Assembly: GCA_031273735.1 (NCBI GenBank)
Contig: JAISRI010000242.1
Coordinates: 1-8,312, forward strand
Direction of reading: 5' to 3'
Length of the DNA stretch: 8,312 bases
DNA from: Helicobacteraceae bacterium
GTDB taxonomy: Bacteria > Campylobacterota > Campylobacteria > Campylobacterales > SZUA-545
Shown here: positions 6,924 through 8,312 of the stretch, in pieces
Layout of the letters: every line of letters starts with the position of its first letter
Numbering within the stretch: position 1 is the first letter of the stretch
Position numbers and translations under genes: made by a program
The notes under the pieces: model-generated
Told to the model about the DNA's origin: nothing
Seen by the model: the letters and a program-made list of their open reading frames with translations, nothing else
Database searches by the model: none

Positions 6924-8008
6924 TATAAAATATCTCGCTCTATAATAGATGGGCAGTCATTAGCGGTCAAAACCTCTGTTTGTAATGTAAGGGCGCTTTC
7001 TTGAGCTAGTTTTTTTCGCGCTATAACTCTATACGCTATCTTGCTTTGATCGTTATTTTTTCTACTGTGAGATACAGAAAACTTATAAGATACAAAACGG
7101 CATATATTACAATTATCCTTGTTTTCTCTACATAAAGACGGCAAGATTGTTTGAAACTCGTTTAGTTCCCGCAACGCTTTGCTAATTTGATTATTCATAA
7201 TCTCCGGATTAAATTTGTTAAGTTTTTCGTGTTTTATGGTAACGTCGATAAGCGCGCAAATGCCGTTTGGCGAAAGTAGCGGAAGAAACGTTTTTACAAA
7301 ATCATAATATGCCTTTACGGATCCTTGCGCTATTAGTTCTACGATCATCTTTGAAGAAACAATCAGATCGAATTTTATCTTTCCTATCTTGAATTCATTT
7401 AGATCGCTCTCTTTGAAACTATCAAACTCTCTGTGAATAATTGACGCGCAAATTTTGCTTCTGTTTATTGGCAAATCTGTATATTTGTCAATTAGAAGTC
7501 GCGCTATTTTTAGCGCTTTGTCATTGCCGTCAAACGCCCATATGTTTATCGTTTCAACATTTGATAAATGCTTAGCGATCGCCGTTAGCATTCCTATAAG
7601 CTCTCCGCCCGCGCCGCAACCGACAGACAGTAGGTTTAATTCGCCTTTTGAAGACATTGCATTTTTAATTGTTTCGTTTTCAAGAAGCGAGTTAGATATG
7701 CAAAACGCTTCGGCGTAGCTACGCGGAAAGTATGTGCCCAGATAGATCAAAACCTCTTCTTTGTTTAGGTCAAGGTTGTTTTCATAACGTTCGTGATCGG
7801 GCGCGAACTTTGCGCCTAGTTCGTCGTAGATATATTTGTCAAGCCAATCGGGAAGCGTTGCGGTAGTTTTGAGTATCTCGCCGTCGGTTGAAGTTTCTGG
7901 GGGGGGGGGGGGGGGGGTCGACGCGGACAAAGCTAGGTCGCCGTTGCTAGCAACATCGTCAAGCCGTTCGCTTGCTTTGATCTTCCTAGTCTTCGGCTGT
8001 TTAGTCAC
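6923..8008 (-). CDS. Class I SAM-dependent methyltransferase with phase-variable proline tract (first gene of the operon)
   Basis: 361 residues from GTG 8008, chosen because AAAGGGG (8014-8020) sits 5 bases upstream; an in-frame TTG at 8050 would add 14 residues but has no ribosome-binding site. After a variable N terminus with six prolines (32-37) encoded by a C19 tract, the motif PRSYAEAF (95-102) precedes SAM-binding motif I SVGCGAGGE (128-136), an acidic motif II (AFDGND, D160) and motif IV-like FDLIVSSKMI (213-222). Near the C terminus C293-x6-C300-x2-C303 is followed by a basic Ser/His/Arg segment. The PRSYAEA motif plus a late cysteine group recalls Rsm22-type RNA methyltransferases, whose cysteines bind metal or an iron-sulfur cluster; this resemblance is from memory. 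The target (RNA, DNA or protein) cannot be read from the sequence, and no (D/N)PPY motif typical of DNA adenine methylases is present. The stop overlaps the helicase start. Confidence 0.82.
   Translation of the reverse strand: MTKQPKTRKIKASERLDDVASNGDLALSASTPPPPPPETSTDGEILKTTATLPDWLDKYIYDELGAKFAPDHERYENNLDLNKEEVLIYLGTYFPRSYAEAFCISNSLLENETIKNAMSSKGELNLLSVGCGAGGELIGMLTAIAKHLSNVETINIWAFDGNDKALKIARLLIDKYTDLPINRSKICASIIHREFDSFKESDLNEFKIGKIKFDLIVSSKMIVELIAQGSVKAYYDFVKTFLPLLSPNGICALIDVTIKHEKLNKFNPEIMNNQISKALRELNEFQTILPSLCRENKDNCNICRFVSYKFSVSHSRKNNDQSKIAYRVIARKKLAQESALTLQTEVLTANDCPSIIERDIL
7899..7917. repeat. Homopolymer tract G19 (C19 in the coding strand), putative phase-variation switch
   Basis: Nineteen consecutive G on the plus strand lie inside codons 31-37 of the methyltransferase gene and encode a proline run. 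At 19 bases the frame is open. With 18 it would stop after about 63 codons (TAG), and with 20 after about 56 codons (TGA), counted from GTG 8008. Long poly-G/C tracts in the 5' end of genes are the usual slipped-strand phase-variation device in Campylobacter and Helicobacter. The exact length is also the kind of value most prone to sequencing error. Confidence 0.9.
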
Positions 8009-8013
8009 AAATA

Positions 8014-8020
8014 CCCCTTT
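8014..8020 (-). promoter_or_regulatory. Ribosome-binding site AAAGGGG deciding the GTG start
   Basis: Read on the minus strand, AAAGGGG is followed by TATTT and then GTG at 8008. The spacing of 5 bases is acceptable and there is no comparable site before the longer TTG-initiated frame at 8050, so translation of the operon's first gene probably begins at 8008. Confidence 0.65.
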
Positions 8021-8074
8021 TAGCCCGCAAAAAGTTTTGACATCATACAAATCTAAAACTTAAAGTTTCATTAA

Positions 8075-8080
8075 ATTATA
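8075..8080 (-). promoter_or_regulatory. Candidate -10 box TATAAT of the four-gene operon
   Basis: A perfect TATAAT on the minus strand lies 67 bases upstream of GTG 8008. Transcription would start near 8068, giving a leader of about 60 bases. There is no TTGACA at the expected -35 position (about 8098-8103), which is common in Campylobacterota. Instead that place holds two tandem short repeats, TAGCGAAA (8098-8105) and TAGGCGAAA (8106-8114, both as read on the plus strand). No other promoter is evident at the operon's internal junctions. Confidence 0.6.
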
Positions 8081-8127
8081 AGATCGCTTGTCGTTTTTAG
8101 CGAAATAGGCGAAACGGAGGCTTTTTA

Positions 8128-8151
8128 AGCGCCGTTACGGCGCTCGCGCCG
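8128..8151. repeat. Two overlapping, mutually exclusive GC-rich hairpins
   Basis: AGCGCCG-tta-CGGCGCT (8128-8134 with 8138-8144) is a perfect 7-bp stem with a 3-base loop. The same right arm can instead pair downstream: CGGCGC-tc-GCGCCG (8138-8143 with 8146-8151). Neither is followed by a T-run on either strand, so a standard intrinsic terminator is not supported. The site is between the two divergent promoters, upstream of the TATAAAAT box at 8165. Confidence 0.6.
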
Positions 8152-8164
8152 CCTTGTTTGCGTC

Positions 8165-8172
8165 TATAAAAT
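8165..8172 (+). promoter_or_regulatory. Candidate -10 box TATAAAAT for the oorD-like gene
   Basis: TATAAAAT occurs 86 bases before the ATG at 8259 and is identical to the octamer preceding the transporter. Transcription would begin near 8179, leaving a leader of about 80 bases. GATAAT at 8216-8221, closer to the gene, is a weaker alternative. Confidence 0.4.
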
Positions 8173-8258
8173 ATAGCAGTCGGTTCGCGTTGCGCGCGTC
8201 GTAGGGAAAATGCGCGATAATACGCGACACGTTTTTGTAAACCCCAAAGGAGCGCATT

Positions 8259-8312
8259 ATGACGCAAACCGCGCCCGTCGTCGTTATTGAAAGTCGCTGT
8301 AAAGCCTGTTCG
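8259..8312 (+). CDS. oorD: Probable 2-oxoglutarate:ferredoxin oxidoreductase delta subunit, 5' end only
   Basis: Eighteen codons are visible before the window ends. The start is well supported by AAAGGAG at 8246-8252, 6 bases before ATG. The peptide contains ESRCKACS (11-18), the beginning of a ferredoxin-type CxxC cluster motif; a short N terminus leading straight into RCKxC is typical of the small 4Fe-4S delta subunit (OorD) of the Campylobacterota OorDABC enzyme, which makes succinyl-CoA from 2-oxoglutarate in the TCA cycle. Another small 2-oxoacid oxidoreductase delta subunit or ferredoxin is possible, since only 18 residues can be read. Confidence 0.55.
   Translation, partial: MTQTAPVVVIESRCKACS

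Noticed and set aside
8006..8050. TTG start at 8050 for the methyltransferase gene
   Set aside because: It has no ribosome-binding site, whereas GTG 8008 has AAAGGGG at a suitable distance. The 14 extra residues have no recognisable motif.
7836..8063. Plus-strand frame encoding a glycine run through the G19 tract
   Set aside because: It is a shadow of the methyltransferase gene; the opposite strand carries the SAM-binding motifs and the ribosome-binding site.
8060..8071. Tiny upstream frame ATG AAA CTT TAA before the operon
   Set aside because: Its ATG lies at or before the predicted transcription start and has no ribosome-binding site.
1..8312. CRISPR array, tRNA or rRNA gene, transposase or integrase
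   Set aside because: I saw no regularly spaced repeats, cloverleaf-like segments, or recombinase or transposase motifs on either strand.

Overview
The window most likely comes from a Campylobacterota (epsilonproteobacterial) genome. The clues are a ResB-type N-terminal half typical of the fused CcsBA cytochrome c biogenesis proteins of that phylum, a downstream gene whose first residues look like the delta subunit of 2-oxoglutarate:ferredoxin oxidoreductase (oorD), TATAAAAT-type -10 boxes with T-rich upstream DNA, and a long poly-G/poly-C tract inside the 5' end of a gene, the classic contingency-locus layout of Campylobacter and Helicobacter. The left part is also packed with CGATCG / GCGATCGC palindromes.

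Layout: (1) 1-1445, minus strand: the first 481 codons of a ccsBA-like gene that runs off the left edge. (2) 1446-1657: divergent intergenic region. (3) 1658-3019, plus strand: a DASS/SLC13-family anion (probably dicarboxylate):sodium symporter. (4) 3020-3103: short convergent gap. (5) 3104-8008, minus strand: a tight four-gene operon, read right to left: a class I SAM methyltransferase (GTG start at 8008) carrying the homopolymer tract; a compact UvrD-like SF1 helicase; a 574-residue protein I do not recognise; and a DUF1848 protein with a C-terminal CX3CX2C cysteine cluster. The three junctions are TAATG, ATGA and ATGA overlaps. (6) 8009-8258: divergent promoter region with two mutually exclusive GC-rich hairpins. 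(7) 8259 to the end, plus strand: start of the oorD-like gene.

The four-gene operon is the accessory part. It sits between two metabolic genes of opposite orientation, lacks the CGATCG density of the left flank, and combines a methyltransferase, a helicase, an unknown protein and a radical-SAM-like cysteine-cluster protein. This is the type of gene mix seen in nucleic-acid modification or anti-phage defence cassettes, but the sequence does not prove that function. A run of 19 G (19 C in the coding strand) lies within the first 40 codons of the first gene. The frame is open at 19; a change of one base either way stops translation within about 30 codons. Because the downstream genes are translationally coupled, the tract could switch the whole operon on and off. 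I regard this phase-variable cassette as the candidate undescribed system.
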